DNA of 64,000 bases from Nakamurella silvestris (GTDB taxonomy: Bacteria > Actinomycetota > Actinomycetes > Mycobacteriales > Nakamurellaceae). Positions 34,900-44,382 of this stretch are shown here, in pieces. The DNA is taken from contig QXCQ01000091.1 of assembly GCA_003576535.1 (NCBI GenBank), forward strand, positions 237,877 to 301,876, given 5' to 3'. Under the pieces are notes generated by a model, which was given only the letters and a program-made list of their open reading frames with translations, was not told the DNA's origin and did no database searches. Within the stretch, counting starts at the first letter, position 1; each line of letters opens with the position of its first letter. A program made the translations under genes and the position numbers.

Positions 34900-36732
34900 T
34901 CACCCGACGGTGGGCAGGATCCCGTCGATCATGTTCTGCACGTCGTCGCTGTGGTCCTCGAAGGAGAGGGGCATGTCGCCGAGAAAGTCCTTCGCGATCT
35001 CGCGCACCTGGGCCTGCAGATCCTTGGAGTACGACAGCTCCGGACCGCCGAGCCGCAGGCCCGTGTAGTTGGCAGCGGGTCCGATCGAATAGATGTCGAT
35101 CGAACGTCGCTGCAGTTCCTTCACCAACGGCTCGGCCGCCGCCATGATCTCGGCCTCGGTGTACTTGCTGAGGATGAAGGTGATCTTGATCCCCTTCGCC
35201 GCTGCCTCGGCCGCCAGGTCCTTGGCCTTCTGTGGCACCTGACCCTCCCAATTGAAAAACAGGGTGGCCTTCTGGGCGCCGGCGGGACCGTCGGTGCCGT
35301 AGCCGCCGTCCCGGAAGCCCTTCATCGCGGAGATCGCCTCCCAGTACGGGTCGGCCTCGGCCTGCATCGACTGTGTCTGCGCCTGGGCCTCGAATTGCTG
35401 TTGCACAGCACTTTTCGCCTGCCCGGGTGCCAACTCGGCCGGCACGAAGGTCACCGGCAGGTAGTCGTAGCCCATCGACTTCACCGCGGCCAGAAAAGCC
35501 TCCTGCTTCTGCGGGGAGGTCGAGATCTCGGGTCCCCCGATGTAGACACCCGTCAGGTCCGCGGTCGGACCGAAGACCGTGATGTCGAAACCCTGGTCGG
35601 GCAACCCCATCATCACGTTGGTCAGCACGTTCTCGATGTCGCCGATGCCGAAGACCCGTGGCCCGCTCGCCGGTTTCACCACCACGGTCACCCCGAGTTC
35701 CTCGATCGCCTGGACGGCCGCTGTGCTCTCGGCGGTGACGCTCCCCTGATCCTGGATCACCAGTTCGTACCGGGCATTCATGTCGAACCGACCACCGGTC
35801 CACCCCGGGCTCGACTCGATCCGGGCACGGGCCTCCCACGCCGGACGATCGAAGTCCGGCGGGTCCGGTTGCTCCGTCGCCGTCATCATCCCGTCCGCGC
35901 TCAAGGAGTACAACGTCAACGGGATCCGCCCGACGATCGGCGCGGCCACCCGGACGACCTTCTCCTGCAGGGCGGGGGTCTGGGCCAGGAACACCGTCGC
36001 GATCTCGATGCTGCGGTAGTCCTCGGCGACGAACACCGAGGCCTGGACACCGGCAGCCCGCAGGGCGACGGACAGCGGTTCGGTCGCCTTCATCATCTGA
36101 TCCTCGCTGAACGCAACCGTTGTCAGGTCGACCGAGGCACCCTCGTCCGCCGCCTGCGCCGCCACCGCAGCGGCATCGGCGGGGACAGCGTCCTGGAAGG
36201 CAACCTCCAACCGCGAGGCCTTCAGATCGAAGTTCCCGTCGACGAAACCGTCGATCTTGGTCAGCTGCTGGAAGTACGGGGTCAGCACAGCCCGACGGGC
36301 ATTCCGCTCCTGCTGGGTGAGGCCGTCCTCGGGAACCACCGGTTTCGACGGCAGCACCGTGACCGTCGGCGGTTCAGCGGGGGCGGCGGTCGACGGACCG
36401 GTGACCACGGGCCCGGTCGGCCCGATCGCCGGGCTGTCGGCGACATTGCTCACGACGGCTGTGACGGCCACCGCGATCAGCGCGACCCCGGCGGCGATCC
36501 CGACCACGGCGATCCACGGGGCCCGGCGTCGGGCCGCAGTGGGCCGATCGCTGTCGGCGGCTCCGAGGTCCGCAGTCCCAGAGGCATTCTCGTCCTCCAC
36601 CCGGCCGACCGGGATCTCCTCGGCGAGAATTCCCTCGGCCAGATCCGGCATCCCGGCGGTGATCCGGTCGATCTGCTCACGATCCATCCGCGCCGCGGCG
36701 ACGATCTGTGCGTCCAGTTCCGGATCAGTCAT
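34900..36732 (-). CDS. Membrane protein coupled to an ECF sigma factor, with three related modules
   Basis: A 610 aa protein starting behind GGAAGGAAAGC. Residues 1-70 are cytoplasmic, one membrane helix spans about 72-96, and a Pro/Thr-rich linker leads to a large outside part. That part holds three related units of about 120 residues, recognised by GPTADLTGVYIGGPE, GPAANYTGLRLGGPE and a more diverged first copy. It overlaps the sigma gene by 8 bases, which fits an anti-sigma factor whose short N-terminus would hold the sigma factor; no classical zinc anti-sigma motif is seen. The modules may sense an outside signal. Confidence 0.72.
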   Translation of the reverse strand: MTDPELDAQIVAAARMDREQIDRITAGMPDLAEGILAEEIPVGRVEDENASGTADLGAADSDRPTAARRRAPWIAVVGIAAGVALIAVAVTAVVSNVADSPAIGPTGPVVTGPSTAAPAEPPTVTVLPSKPVVPEDGLTQQERNARRAVLTPYFQQLTKIDGFVDGNFDLKASRLEVAFQDAVPADAAAVAAQAADEGASVDLTTVAFSEDQMMKATEPLSVALRAAGVQASVFVAEDYRSIEIATVFLAQTPALQEKVVRVAAPIVGRIPLTLYSLSADGMMTATEQPDPPDFDRPAWEARARIESSPGWTGGRFDMNARYELVIQDQGSVTAESTAAVQAIEELGVTVVVKPASGPRVFGIGDIENVLTNVMMGLPDQGFDITVFGPTADLTGVYIGGPEISTSPQKQEAFLAAVKSMGYDYLPVTFVPAELAPGQAKSAVQQQFEAQAQTQSMQAEADPYWEAISAMKGFRDGGYGTDGPAGAQKATLFFNWEGQVPQKAKDLAAEAAAKGIKITFILSKYTEAEIMAAAEPLVKELQRRSIDIYSIGPAANYTGLRLGGPELSYSKDLQAQVREIAKDFLGDMPLSFEDHSDDVQNMIDGILPTVG

Positions 36733-37423
36733 GGTGCTTTCCTTCCGGATCGTGTGTGGCGGCCACCAACGCGGCGCGCAATCTGGTTCTGGCCCGGTGC
36801 AGCCGGGAACGCACGACGCCCGCCTCCACACCGAGCATCTGTGCCAGCTCGGCCGGGGTCAGCTCCTCCCACAAGGTCAGCTGCAACAGCTCCCGATCCT
36901 CCGGGGACAACGCGGCCAGGGCCTCGCCGATCCGGTCAAGCCGACGGTCCACTCCGGAACCGGGGTTGCTCGTCGCCGCGTCGGCTGCGATCGCAGTGCC
37001 GGTGTACTCCCGGCCGATGTGCTCCCGGAGCCGGTCGGCCACCGCCCACTGTCGACGTATGCCCCGGCGAAGGTTGTTCAGGGTGTACCCGGCGACCGTG
37101 TACAGCCAGGGCAGTTCCCCGTCCCCCGACGGCACCTCGTCGATCCGCCGCCAGGCGGTGGTGAAGGTCTCGGCGCAGATGTCGGCCGCGTCCTGGGGGT
37201 CGGCGACCCGCCGCAACGCATAACCCAGCACCGGCGGCCCGTGCCGACGGTACAACTCGCGGAACCGCTGCTCGGGCGGCGCCGCACCCGTGCCCGCCCC
37301 CGTGGCACCCTCCTCCGCGGCAACACCGTTCGGCCCGGCCCCCTCTGAGGTCGGAACACCCGATCCCACCTGCTCCGATGTCACAGCCGTGATCCCCACC
37401 CTCCCAGCGAATGTTGCTCCCAT
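36725..37423 (-). CDS. ECF-type RNA polymerase sigma factor
   Basis: A 232 aa extracytoplasmic-function sigma factor. Region 2 is at about 52-95 (FRELYRRHGPPVLGYALRRV, then DICAETFTTAWRRI), and region 4 at about 165-220 (LSPEDRELLQLTLWEELTPA, with helix-turn-helix AQMLGVEAGVVRSRLHRA). The first 50 residues are an unusual disordered Gly/Ala extension; internal starts could remove it. The downstream overlap with a membrane gene marks a sigma/anti-sigma pair. A divergent lipoprotein gene begins 200 bases away and might be a target. Confidence 0.9.
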   Translation of the reverse strand: MGATFAGRVGITAVTSEQVGSGVPTSEGAGPNGVAAEEGATGAGTGAAPPEQRFRELYRRHGPPVLGYALRRVADPQDAADICAETFTTAWRRIDEVPSGDGELPWLYTVAGYTLNNLRRGIRRQWAVADRLREHIGREYTGTAIAADAATSNPGSGVDRRLDRIGEALAALSPEDRELLQLTLWEELTPAELAQMLGVEAGVVRSRLHRARTRLRAALVAATHDPEGKHHD

Positions 37424-37471
37424 ACCCGTGTATGTCCGGCACCCGGCCCGGCGTCACCGCCCCCTCCCATT

Positions 37472-37524
37472 CCGCGAGTGGACTGCCACACCCGCATTCC
37501 TGGGGTGCGGCAGTCCACTCGGCA
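37472..37524. repeat. Palindrome, GAGTGGACTGCCACACCCC family, in a divergent promoter region
   Basis: Left arm from CCGCGAGTGGACTGCCACACCC (37472-37493) and right arm GGGGTGCGGCAGTCCACTCGG (37502-37522), with the last bases degraded. Unlike most copies it lies between divergent genes (sigma factor and lipoprotein), so it cannot be a terminator for either. Confidence 0.85.
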
Positions 37525-37558
37525 GGGAGAAAGCCGGATCCCTCCCAGGAACGCCCGG

Positions 37559-37564
37559 TAGCGT
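37559..37564 (+). promoter_or_regulatory. Possible -10 element of the lipoprotein gene
   Basis: TAGCGT would place the RNA start near 37571, leaving a leader of about 50 bases that includes the AGGAGG at 37611-37616. No clear -35 is visible. Confidence 0.35.
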
Positions 37565-37621
37565 GAACAGTAACGACCGCAGTTCCCGCGCACACACCGC
37601 CCCAGAGCCCAGGAGGCCGAG

Positions 37622-38890
37622 ATTTCCGCACGTCAGGATCGGACGCCCACCCGCTCCCGGACCACCGCCGGTCCACGACCCACGGGCCGGGCGACCCGGC
37701 GTCTGCTCGCGGCCGCGGGCGCGCTGTCCATCCTGCTCACCTCCTGCGCGGACTTCTCCGAGGAACCGGCCGCCTTCACCAACACCCCGAGCCTCACTCC
37801 GGCAGAACCCCGTCCGGTGGACCCCGATCGGGTGCCGGGCTCGCAGGCCGGGCCGACCACTCCCCCGCCCAGCGAGTCCGCCGACACCGCTACCAGCGAA
37901 CCGCCGGACCCGTGTGTTCCCACCGACCCGGCGGTGGTCGCGGCCTGCCTGGACGCCCCCTGGGGGCTCGCGGTCCTGCCGAACGGCACCTCCGCCCTGG
38001 TCGGCGAGCGGAAGACCGGCCGGATCCTGACCGTCACCGCCGCCGGCCAAGGTGTTCCCTGGGCGAAACCGAAGTTGGTGACCACGATCAAGGATCTGGA
38101 TTCCAGCGGCACCGGCGGCCTGCTGGGCATCGCCCTGCCCCCGAGCTATGCCGAGGACGGGCTGGTCTACCTCTACGTCACCACCGCGACGGACAACCGC
38201 ATCCTGCGGATGGCCGCCGGGGACACCCCGAAGGCGATCTTCACCGGCATCCCGAAGGGCGACACCCACAACGGCGGCCGGATCACCTTCGGGGCCGACG
38301 GGTACCTCTACATCGCCACCGGTGACGCCGGGGACGCCACCGCAGCGGCCGATCCCGCTTCCCTGGCCGGCAAGATCCTGCGGATCGACGAGTTCGGCAA
38401 CCCGGTCGGTGACGACAAGGCGACCACGGCGGAGCAGTCCCCGGTGTACGCCAGCGGTCTCACCGATCCGACCGGGCTGTGCGTCCTGCCCACCGGACAG
38501 ATCGGGGTGATCGAACCGAAGAAGAGCGCCGACGTGCTGATCACCGTCCAGACCGGTGCCGACCTGGCCAAGGCGAAGGGTTTGTGGTCCTACCCCCGTG
38601 CCGACGGCGGGGCCGTCGACTGCGCCGGTGGAGGGACGGACATCACCACCACCTCCTTGGACGGTCGGTCCGCCACCACCTTGACCCTCACCCAGTCCGG
38701 TGCCTTCAAGGGCGAGCCGACCGTCAAGGTCAAGGACGAGTACGGGCGGCTGCTCACCGCGGCCCCAGGAGCGTCGAACTCGGTCTGGATCACCACGTCC
38801 AACAAGGACGGCAAAGGCAAACCGGAGGACTCCGACGACCGGGTGATCATCCTGCCCGATTCCGGTGCCAGCGGCGGCGGGGTCGACTGA
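37622..38890 (+). CDS. Lipoprotein PQQ-type glucose/sorbosone dehydrogenase, apparent ATT start
   Basis: A 422 aa exported sugar-dehydrogenase-like beta-propeller. The frame upstream of residue 66 encodes a full lipoprotein signal: Arg26-Arg27 (twin-arginine type), LLAAAGALSILL, and lipobox LTSC with Cys42. The only start that includes it is ATT at 37622, 5 bases after a perfect AGGAGG; no ATG, GTG or TTG exists in frame between the stop at 37571 and the lipobox. The catalytic-site motif THNGGRITFGADG and the metal/PQQ-region GDAGD and LAGKILRIDEFGNP are present. Substrate unknown. A sequencing indel is the main alternative to the odd start. Confidence 0.82.
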   Translation: MSARQDRTPTRSRTTAGPRPTGRATRRLLAAAGALSILLTSCADFSEEPAAFTNTPSLTPAEPRPVDPDRVPGSQAGPTTPPPSESADTATSEPPDPCVPTDPAVVAACLDAPWGLAVLPNGTSALVGERKTGRILTVTAAGQGVPWAKPKLVTTIKDLDSSGTGGLLGIALPPSYAEDGLVYLYVTTATDNRILRMAAGDTPKAIFTGIPKGDTHNGGRITFGADGYLYIATGDAGDATAAADPASLAGKILRIDEFGNPVGDDKATTAEQSPVYASGLTDPTGLCVLPTGQIGVIEPKKSADVLITVQTGADLAKAKGLWSYPRADGGAVDCAGGGTDITTTSLDGRSATTLTLTQSGAFKGEPTVKVKDEYGRLLTAAPGASNSVWITTSNKDGKGKPEDSDDRVIILPDSGASGGGVD

Positions 38891-38916
38891 GCTCCGATCT
38901 TCGCTTCCGAGGTTGC

Positions 38917-38939
38917 TTGACCTTGCCCCTGGGGCAAGG
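38917..38939 (+). promoter_or_regulatory. MerR-type operator and -35 box
   Basis: TTGACC (38917-38922) runs into CCTTGCCCCTGGGGCAAGG (38921-38939), a perfect 9-1-9 palindrome. MerR proteins bind such a dyad between overlong-spaced -35 and -10 boxes; a possible -10 lies about 20 bases after the -35, but is weak. The MerR gene starts 54 bases downstream, so autoregulation is likely. Confidence 0.65.
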
Positions 38940-38993
38940 GGGACCATCAACTGCGCCGGGCGATGAACGTCCGGCCCCGAGGACGGAGGACGG

Positions 38994-39839
38994 ATGACCG
39001 AAAGCGAGGTGCCTTGGGCCGACTCCGCAGAACCGGAGCGGTTGACGATCGGTGCGTTCGCCCGCCGGTCCTGGCTGTCGCCCAAGGCCCTGCGCCTGTA
39101 CGACGGGCTCGGCCTGCTGTCGCCGGCAGAGGTGGACCAGCACAACGGTTATCGCTGGTACCACGCGTCACAACTGCCCACGGCCAGGCTGATCGCGATG
39201 CTGCGACGACTGGACATGCCGTTGGACCAGGTCGCGGTCACGCTGGCGGCCCCTGCTGCCGACCAGGCCGATGTTGTTGCCGCGTACTGGGAATCGGTGG
39301 AACGCCGGCACAGCGGCCGTCGGGAACTCGCCAGGTACCTCGGGTCCGAGTTGTCGAGAAATTGGGAGTGGTTGGACATGTACACAATCTCCGAACGTCA
39401 GGTCCCGGAGCAGACGGTGCTCACCGAGCAGCGTCACGTCACGGCGGACGCCCTGCCGACCTACATCTACGAGGCGATGACCCGCCTGCTGACAGCGGCC
39501 GAGAAGTTCGGCGGGCCCAGCGATTCCCCGTTCGTCGTGTACCACGGGGAGGTCAACCAGGAGAGCGATGGACCGGTGGAGGTGTGCATCCCCGTCGCCG
39601 GGGCCGAGGCCTTCGCCGATCCGACCCGGGTGGAACCCGCACACCGGGTGGCCTACACCCGGATCACCAAGGCGCAGGTGGAATTCCCGCAGATCCTGTC
39701 GGCCTACACGGCGGTGGAACAGTGGATCCGGGCAAACGACCGGACTGTCGCCGGGTCGCCGCGGGAGGTCTACTTCACCGACTTCGGTGCGGCCGCCCCC
39801 GAGGACGAGGTCTGCGACATCGCCTTCCCGGTGGGCTGA
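38994..39839 (+). CDS. MerR-family regulator with GyrI-like effector domain
   Basis: A 281 aa regulator. The MerR winged helix lies at about 16-85 (LTIGAFARRSWLSPKALRLY, YRWYHASQ), a coiled-coil dimer helix follows, and residues 130-281 look like a GyrI/AraC effector-binding domain as in BmrR, which binds lipophilic cationic drugs. The start follows GGAGGACGG; the operator-like dyad lies upstream. No transporter is adjacent, so what it controls besides itself is unclear. Confidence 0.87.
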   Translation: MTESEVPWADSAEPERLTIGAFARRSWLSPKALRLYDGLGLLSPAEVDQHNGYRWYHASQLPTARLIAMLRRLDMPLDQVAVTLAAPAADQADVVAAYWESVERRHSGRRELARYLGSELSRNWEWLDMYTISERQVPEQTVLTEQRHVTADALPTYIYEAMTRLLTAAEKFGGPSDSPFVVYHGEVNQESDGPVEVCIPVAGAEAFADPTRVEPAHRVAYTRITKAQVEFPQILSAYTAVEQWIRANDRTVAGSPREVYFTDFGAAAPEDEVCDIAFPVG

Positions 39840-39854
39840 CCCGCCCCAGATACA

Positions 39855-39907
39855 CCGCGAGTGGACTGCCACACCCCAGATTCTGGGGTGTGGCAGTCCA
39901 CTCGCGG
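39855..39907. repeat. Perfect 53-bp palindrome, GAGTGGACTGCCACACCCC family
   Basis: Every base from 39855 to 39880 pairs with 39907 back to 39882 around a single central T, a perfect 26-bp inverted repeat. It lies between convergent stops at 39839 (merR) and 39915 (gatB). Confidence 0.95.
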
Positions 39908-39914
39908 GGGGAAA

Positions 39915-41438
39915 CTACGCTTCGGGATCGACACCCAGGGTGGTGAAAACCAGCTCCCGGACCCGGGCCGCGTCGGCCTGACCCCTGGTCGCCTTCATCA
40001 CCGCGCCGACCACCGCGCCGACGGCCTGGACCTTGCCGGAACGGATCCGGTCGGCCACATCCGGCGCCGCGGCCAGGGCGTCGTCCACGGCCTGCTGCAG
40101 GGCCGAGTCGTCGGACACCACGGCCAACCCGCGGGCGGCGACCACGGCAGCCGGGTCACCCTCCCCGGCGAGCACACCGTCGATGACCTGACGGGCCAGC
40201 TTCGCGTTCAGGGCACCGGAATTCACCAGCGCCACCACCTCGGCCACCTGGACCGGGGTGATCGGCAGTTCGGTCAACGACTGTCCGGCCGCGTTGGCCT
40301 TCTGGCCGAGGTAGGCCGACCACCAGGACTTCGCCTCGGCGGGAGTGGCTCCGGCGGCGACGGTCTCGGCCACCAGGTCGATCCCGCCGGCGGCGAGCAG
40401 ATCGCGCATCTCCGGGTCGGTGAAACCCCAGTCCGCCTGCAACCGGGCCCGGCGGATCCACGGCAGCTCCGGCAGTGTCGCCCGCAGCTCCTCCACCCAC
40501 TCCCGTGCCGGGGCAATGGGAACCAGATCGGGCTCGGGGAAATACCGGTAGTCCTCGGCGGTTTCCTTGCTCCGGCCCGCCCGGGTGGTCCCGGACTGCT
40601 CCTCGAAGTGCCTGGTCTCCTGCTTGATGGTGCCGCCGGCGGCCAGGATCGCCGCCTGACGGGTCACCTCGTACCGGGCGGCCCGCTCCACCGAACGCAA
40701 GGAGTTGACGTTCTTCGTCTCGGTCCGGGTGCCGAAGACCGGGTTGCCGGCCGGGGTCAGCGACAGGTTGACGTCGCACCGCAGCGAGCCCTGATCCATC
40801 CGGACATCCGAAACCCCCAGGGACAGCAGGAGATCCCGCAGCGCCCCGACATAGGCACGGGCGACGGCCGGGGCCGCGGCCTTGGTACCGATGATCGGCT
40901 TCGTGACGATCTCCACCAGCGGGACGCCGGCCCGGTTGTAGTCGAGCAGCGAGTACTCCGCGCCGTGGATACGGCCCGTCGCACCACCGACGTGCAGGGA
41001 CTTGCCGGTGTCCTCCTCCATGTGGGCACGCTCGATCTCGATCCGGACGATCTCGCCGTCCACATCGACGTCGAGGTAGCCGTTGAAGGCGATCGGCTCG
41101 TCGTACTGGGAGGTCTGGAAGTTCTTGGGCATGTCCGGGTAGAAGTAGTTCTTCCGGGCGAACCGGCACCACTCGGCGATCTCGCAGTTCAGCGCGAGAC
41201 CGATCTTGATCGCGTACTCCACCGCGAGGCGGTTGACCGCGGGCATCGCCCCCGGCAGCGCCAGACAGACCGGGCAGACGTGGGTGTTCGGCTCGCCGCC
41301 GAAGTCGGTCGGGCAGGCGCAGAACATCTTCGTCGCCGTGCCCAGTTCCACGTGGACCTCCAGACCCATGACAGGGTCGAAGGTTTCGATCGCCTGGTCG
41401 TAGTCCATCAGGCCGACCGTGTCGAGATCGAAGCTCAT
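39915..41438 (-). CDS. gatB: Aspartyl/glutamyl-tRNA amidotransferase subunit B
   Basis: The 507 aa tRNA-binding and kinase subunit of GatCAB, which phosphorylates and amidates Glu on Glu-tRNA-Gln (and Asp on Asp-tRNA-Asn). The N-terminus carries the conserved [19 protein letters not shown] with its zinc-site cysteines, then [12 protein letters not shown]; the C-terminal YqeY-like tail domain (about 400-507) is complete. Its start overlaps the gatA stop (ATGA). Confidence 0.98.
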   Translation of the reverse strand: MSFDLDTVGLMDYDQAIETFDPVMGLEVHVELGTATKMFCACPTDFGGEPNTHVCPVCLALPGAMPAVNRLAVEYAIKIGLALNCEIAEWCRFARKNYFYPDMPKNFQTSQYDEPIAFNGYLDVDVDGEIVRIEIERAHMEEDTGKSLHVGGATGRIHGAEYSLLDYNRAGVPLVEIVTKPIIGTKAAAPAVARAYVGALRDLLLSLGVSDVRMDQGSLRCDVNLSLTPAGNPVFGTRTETKNVNSLRSVERAARYEVTRQAAILAAGGTIKQETRHFEEQSGTTRAGRSKETAEDYRYFPEPDLVPIAPAREWVEELRATLPELPWIRRARLQADWGFTDPEMRDLLAAGGIDLVAETVAAGATPAEAKSWWSAYLGQKANAAGQSLTELPITPVQVAEVVALVNSGALNAKLARQVIDGVLAGEGDPAAVVAARGLAVVSDDSALQQAVDDALAAAPDVADRIRSGKVQAVGAVVGAVMKATRGQADAARVRELVFTTLGVDPEA

Positions 41439-43000
41439 CGGGTTACCTCCGCGGTTGCCAGTGCGGGTGCCGAGTCGGCCACCACGCCACCGTGTTCGGC
41501 GACATATGCCGCCTCGAAAGCTGCTGCCACCCGGTACATCTGCTCCTCACCGAGGGCCGGACCCATGATCTGCAGGCCGACCGGCAGGCCGGTGTCGGCG
41601 GCCAGGCCGCTCGGCACGCTCATCGCCGGGATGCCGGCGAGAGAACCCGGGATGGTGGCCAGGTCGTTGAGGTACATGGCCATCGGGTCGTTCACCTTCT
41701 CGCCGATCGGGAAGGCCGTCACCGGCGAGGCCGGGGAGATCAGCACATCCGCTGCCAGGTAAGCCTTCTCGAAGTCCTGACGGATCAAGGTGCGGACCTT
41801 CTGGGCGCTGCCGTAGTAGGCGTCGTAGTACCCGGCCGAGAGGGCGTAGGCACCGAGGATGATGCGCCGCTTGACCTCCGGGCCGAAACCCGCACCGCGG
41901 GTGGCCATCATGACCTCCTCGGCCGAGGCACCACCGGTGTCGCCGACCCGCAGGCCGTACCGCATGGCGTCGAAACGGGCCAGGTTGGAGGAACACTCGC
42001 TCGGCAGGATCAGGTAGTAGGCAGCCAGGGCCGCCTCGAAGTGCGGGCAGTCCACCTCCACGATCTCCGCGCCGAGGGCGGTGAACTTCTCCACCGCCTG
42101 GTCGAAGGAGGACAGCACACCCGACTGGTAGGCGTCGCTGTGCAGCTGTTTGACCACACCGATCCGCACACCGGACAGGTCCTCGTTCTGGCCACGACGC
42201 ACCGCCGCCACCACCTGGGGCACCGGCTGCGGGATCGAGGTCGAGTCCCGCGGGTCGTGGCCGGCGATCACCTCGTGCAGCAGGGCAGTGTCCAGGACGG
42301 TCCGTGCGCACGGGCCCACCTGGTCCAGGGAGGAGGCCAGGGCGATGACGCCGTAGCGGGAGACCCCGCCGTAGGTCGGCTTGGCCCCGACCGTTCCGGT
42401 GACGGAAGCCGGTTGGCGGATGGACCCACCGGTGTCGGTACCGATCGCCAGGGGTGCCTCGAAGGCGGCCAGGGCAGCGGCCGATCCACCACCGGAACCA
42501 CCGGGGATCCGGTCGAGGTCCCAGGGGTTGCGGGTGGGGCCGTAGGCGGAGTTCTCCGTCGAGGATCCCATCGCGAACTCGTCCATGTTGGTCTTGCCCA
42601 GGATGACGATCCCGGCCTCGATCAACTTGGTCGTCACCGTGGCGTCGTAGGGCGGCAGCCAGCCTTCCAGGATCTTCGATCCGGCGGTCGTCGGCACCCC
42701 CTTCTGCACCAGGACGTCCTTGAGGGCCAGTGGCACACCGGCCAGCGGGCCGAGGGTGTCCCCGTTCGCACGGGCGGCGTCGACCGCGGCGGCCTGGGAC
42801 AGTGCGGACTCCCCCGAGACGTGCAGGAAGGCGTGGACGTCACCGTCCACCGCGCCGATCCGGTCGAGGTGCGCCTGGGCGACCTCGACCGAGCTGACCT
42901 CACCGGAGTGGATACGCGTGGCCAGGTCGGCCGCCGTCATCCTGGTCAGGTCGGTCGAGGAGCTGCTTGCTGAAGAACTGCTCGGACTGGACATGGTCAC
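41435..43000 (-). CDS. gatA: Aspartyl/glutamyl-tRNA amidotransferase subunit A
   Basis: The 521 aa amidase subunit that releases ammonia from glutamine for the GatB site. The amidase-signature triad is visible as Lys94 (LALKDVLV), Ser169 (GGSGGGSAA) and Ser193 ([11 protein letters not shown]). A serine-rich stretch occupies residues 4-16. Both ends overlap neighbouring gat genes by 4 bases, so the three subunits are translationally coupled. Confidence 0.98.
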   Translation of the reverse strand: MTMSSPSSSSASSSSTDLTRMTAADLATRIHSGEVSSVEVAQAHLDRIGAVDGDVHAFLHVSGESALSQAAAVDAARANGDTLGPLAGVPLALKDVLVQKGVPTTAGSKILEGWLPPYDATVTTKLIEAGIVILGKTNMDEFAMGSSTENSAYGPTRNPWDLDRIPGGSGGGSAAALAAFEAPLAIGTDTGGSIRQPASVTGTVGAKPTYGGVSRYGVIALASSLDQVGPCARTVLDTALLHEVIAGHDPRDSTSIPQPVPQVVAAVRRGQNEDLSGVRIGVVKQLHSDAYQSGVLSSFDQAVEKFTALGAEIVEVDCPHFEAALAAYYLILPSECSSNLARFDAMRYGLRVGDTGGASAEEVMMATRGAGFGPEVKRRIILGAYALSAGYYDAYYGSAQKVRTLIRQDFEKAYLAADVLISPASPVTAFPIGEKVNDPMAMYLNDLATIPGSLAGIPAMSVPSGLAADTGLPVGLQIMGPALGEEQMYRVAAAFEAAYVAEHGGVVADSAPALATAEVTR

Positions 43001-43335
43001 TCCCCTTCGCCCAGGATCTGCGGGACCCGGAACCGGCCGTCCTGTTCGGCCGGTGCTCCGGCCAGGGCGGCGTCGTGCTCCAGACCGGGGACGACGACAT
43101 CCTCGCGGTAGACATTCGTCAGCGGGACGGCATGGGTGGTCGGGACGACATCGGGGGTTGCCAGCTGGGAGACCTGGGCGACCGAATCGAGAATGACGCT
43201 CAGCTGTCCGACGTAGGTGTCCAGTTCCTCATCGGTGAGCTTCAACCTGGTCAGGTAGGCCAGGTGGGCGACATCGGCTCGGGTCAGCGCCGGGGCGCCG
43301 GTGGCCGCGGGGTCTTCTGGTGGTGAAGGGGACAC
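42997..43335 (-). CDS. gatC: Aspartyl/glutamyl-tRNA amidotransferase subunit C
   Basis: Small subunit (112 aa) that stabilises GatA on GatB. The GTG at 43335 follows CAGGAG at correct spacing; a 66-codon open extension upstream is not protein-like. Typical GatC features are [20 protein letters not shown] near the start and LRxDxx-equivalent [11 protein letters not shown]. Its last bases overlap the gatA start. Confidence 0.95.
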   Translation of the reverse strand: MSPSPPEDPAATGAPALTRADVAHLAYLTRLKLTDEELDTYVGQLSVILDSVAQVSQLATPDVVPTTHAVPLTNVYREDVVVPGLEHDAALAGAPAEQDGRFRVPQILGEGE

Positions 43336-43580
43336 AACACTCCTGAGGATATGGACGGGCTGGTGGCTCAATCCTATGGTGCGGGGCAAAGCGTGTTTTC
43401 CGCCCTCATCGGGTAAGGAGCTGGCTGACGGCCCAGTACAGCGCCGATTCGGCGCGATTCCCTCGTCGGAGTGAGTCCACACGTGAGCAACGTGACCCAG
43501 GCCGGTGATCTGCTCGAAATGCTGAACGGACACAATAGGGCTGATCGCGGCCCGGAAAGGGGCGCTGAAGGGTGGTTCGA

Positions 43581-44264
43581 ATGTCCTTTGTCCTCCGCTT
43601 GATCCTGCCTGACCGACCCGGCTCCCTGGGTGCCGTGGCCACGGCCATCGGTCAGGTGGGCGCGGACATCCTGGCCATGGACATCGTGGAGCGCGGCCCC
43701 GGCCACGCGGTCGACGACATCGTGGTGGACCTGCCCAGCAGCCGCCAGCCCGACATCCTGATCACCGCCGCCGAATCCGTCGAAGGGGTCAGGGTGGAAT
43801 CGGTCCGCCCGGACCCGGGCGTCGCCGACTCCCACCGTGAATGGGAGCTGGTCGAGGCCATCGCCGCTGATCCCAGCCGTGCGATCGAGACCCTGGCGGC
43901 ACGTCTGCCCCGGGTCCTGCGGGCCGGATGGGCCGTGGTGGTGCGCGTCGGTGACGACAAATCGGTCGAACTCCTCGCCGGTGGTGGCGGGGTGCCGGAG
44001 CTGTCCGGGATCGTGCCCGGCTGGGCACCCGTGGACCGGCCCGCCGTCCTTGACCCGGAGGCACACTGGGTCCCCGAGGACTGGAAGACCCTGGGCACCG
44101 AGATGGCCGTCGCCCCCCTCGGTTCGGCCGATGTGGCGGTGCTGGTCGGCCGTCCCGGTGGGCCGGCGATGCGCGATTCCGAGCTGGCCCGGTTGGCCCA
44201 CCTCGCCGGGCTGACCGCTGTGGTCTCCGGGCGGATGGCACCCTTCGGGGTGAACGGGGGCTGA
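43581..44264 (+). CDS. ACT-domain protein divergent from gatCAB
   Basis: A 227 aa protein with an N-terminal ACT domain (residues 1-70: LRLILPDRPGSLGAVATAIG), a small-molecule-binding regulatory fold usually specific for amino acids. The rest (about 85-225) is an uncharacterised domain resembling a degenerate GAF-type sensor region. The ATG is preferred over a GTG three codons upstream because it has GAAGGG at 8 bases. An orthologous ACT gene accompanies gatCAB in other Actinobacteria. Its ligand and partner are unknown. Confidence 0.82.
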   Translation: MSFVLRLILPDRPGSLGAVATAIGQVGADILAMDIVERGPGHAVDDIVVDLPSSRQPDILITAAESVEGVRVESVRPDPGVADSHREWELVEAIAADPSRAIETLAARLPRVLRAGWAVVVRVGDDKSVELLAGGGGVPELSGIVPGWAPVDRPAVLDPEAHWVPEDWKTLGTEMAVAPLGSADVAVLVGRPGGPAMRDSELARLAHLAGLTAVVSGRMAPFGVNGG

Positions 44265-44289
44265 TCTGCCCGTGCTGGTTCTCGGGGTG

Positions 44290-44382
44290 TTCCAGTGCTG
44301 CCCACGTTCCCGGTGCTGCCCGCGTTCCCGGTGCTCCCCGCGTCCCTACCGGTGCTCCCCGTGCGTTCCCGTGCTGACCGCG
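44290..44382. repeat. Degenerate 18-bp tandem repeat (minisatellite)
   Basis: About five imperfect copies of TTCCCGGTGCTSCCCGCG follow one another after the ACT gene. It lies outside any gene that I can support and leads straight into the 62-bp palindromes. Confidence 0.75.
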
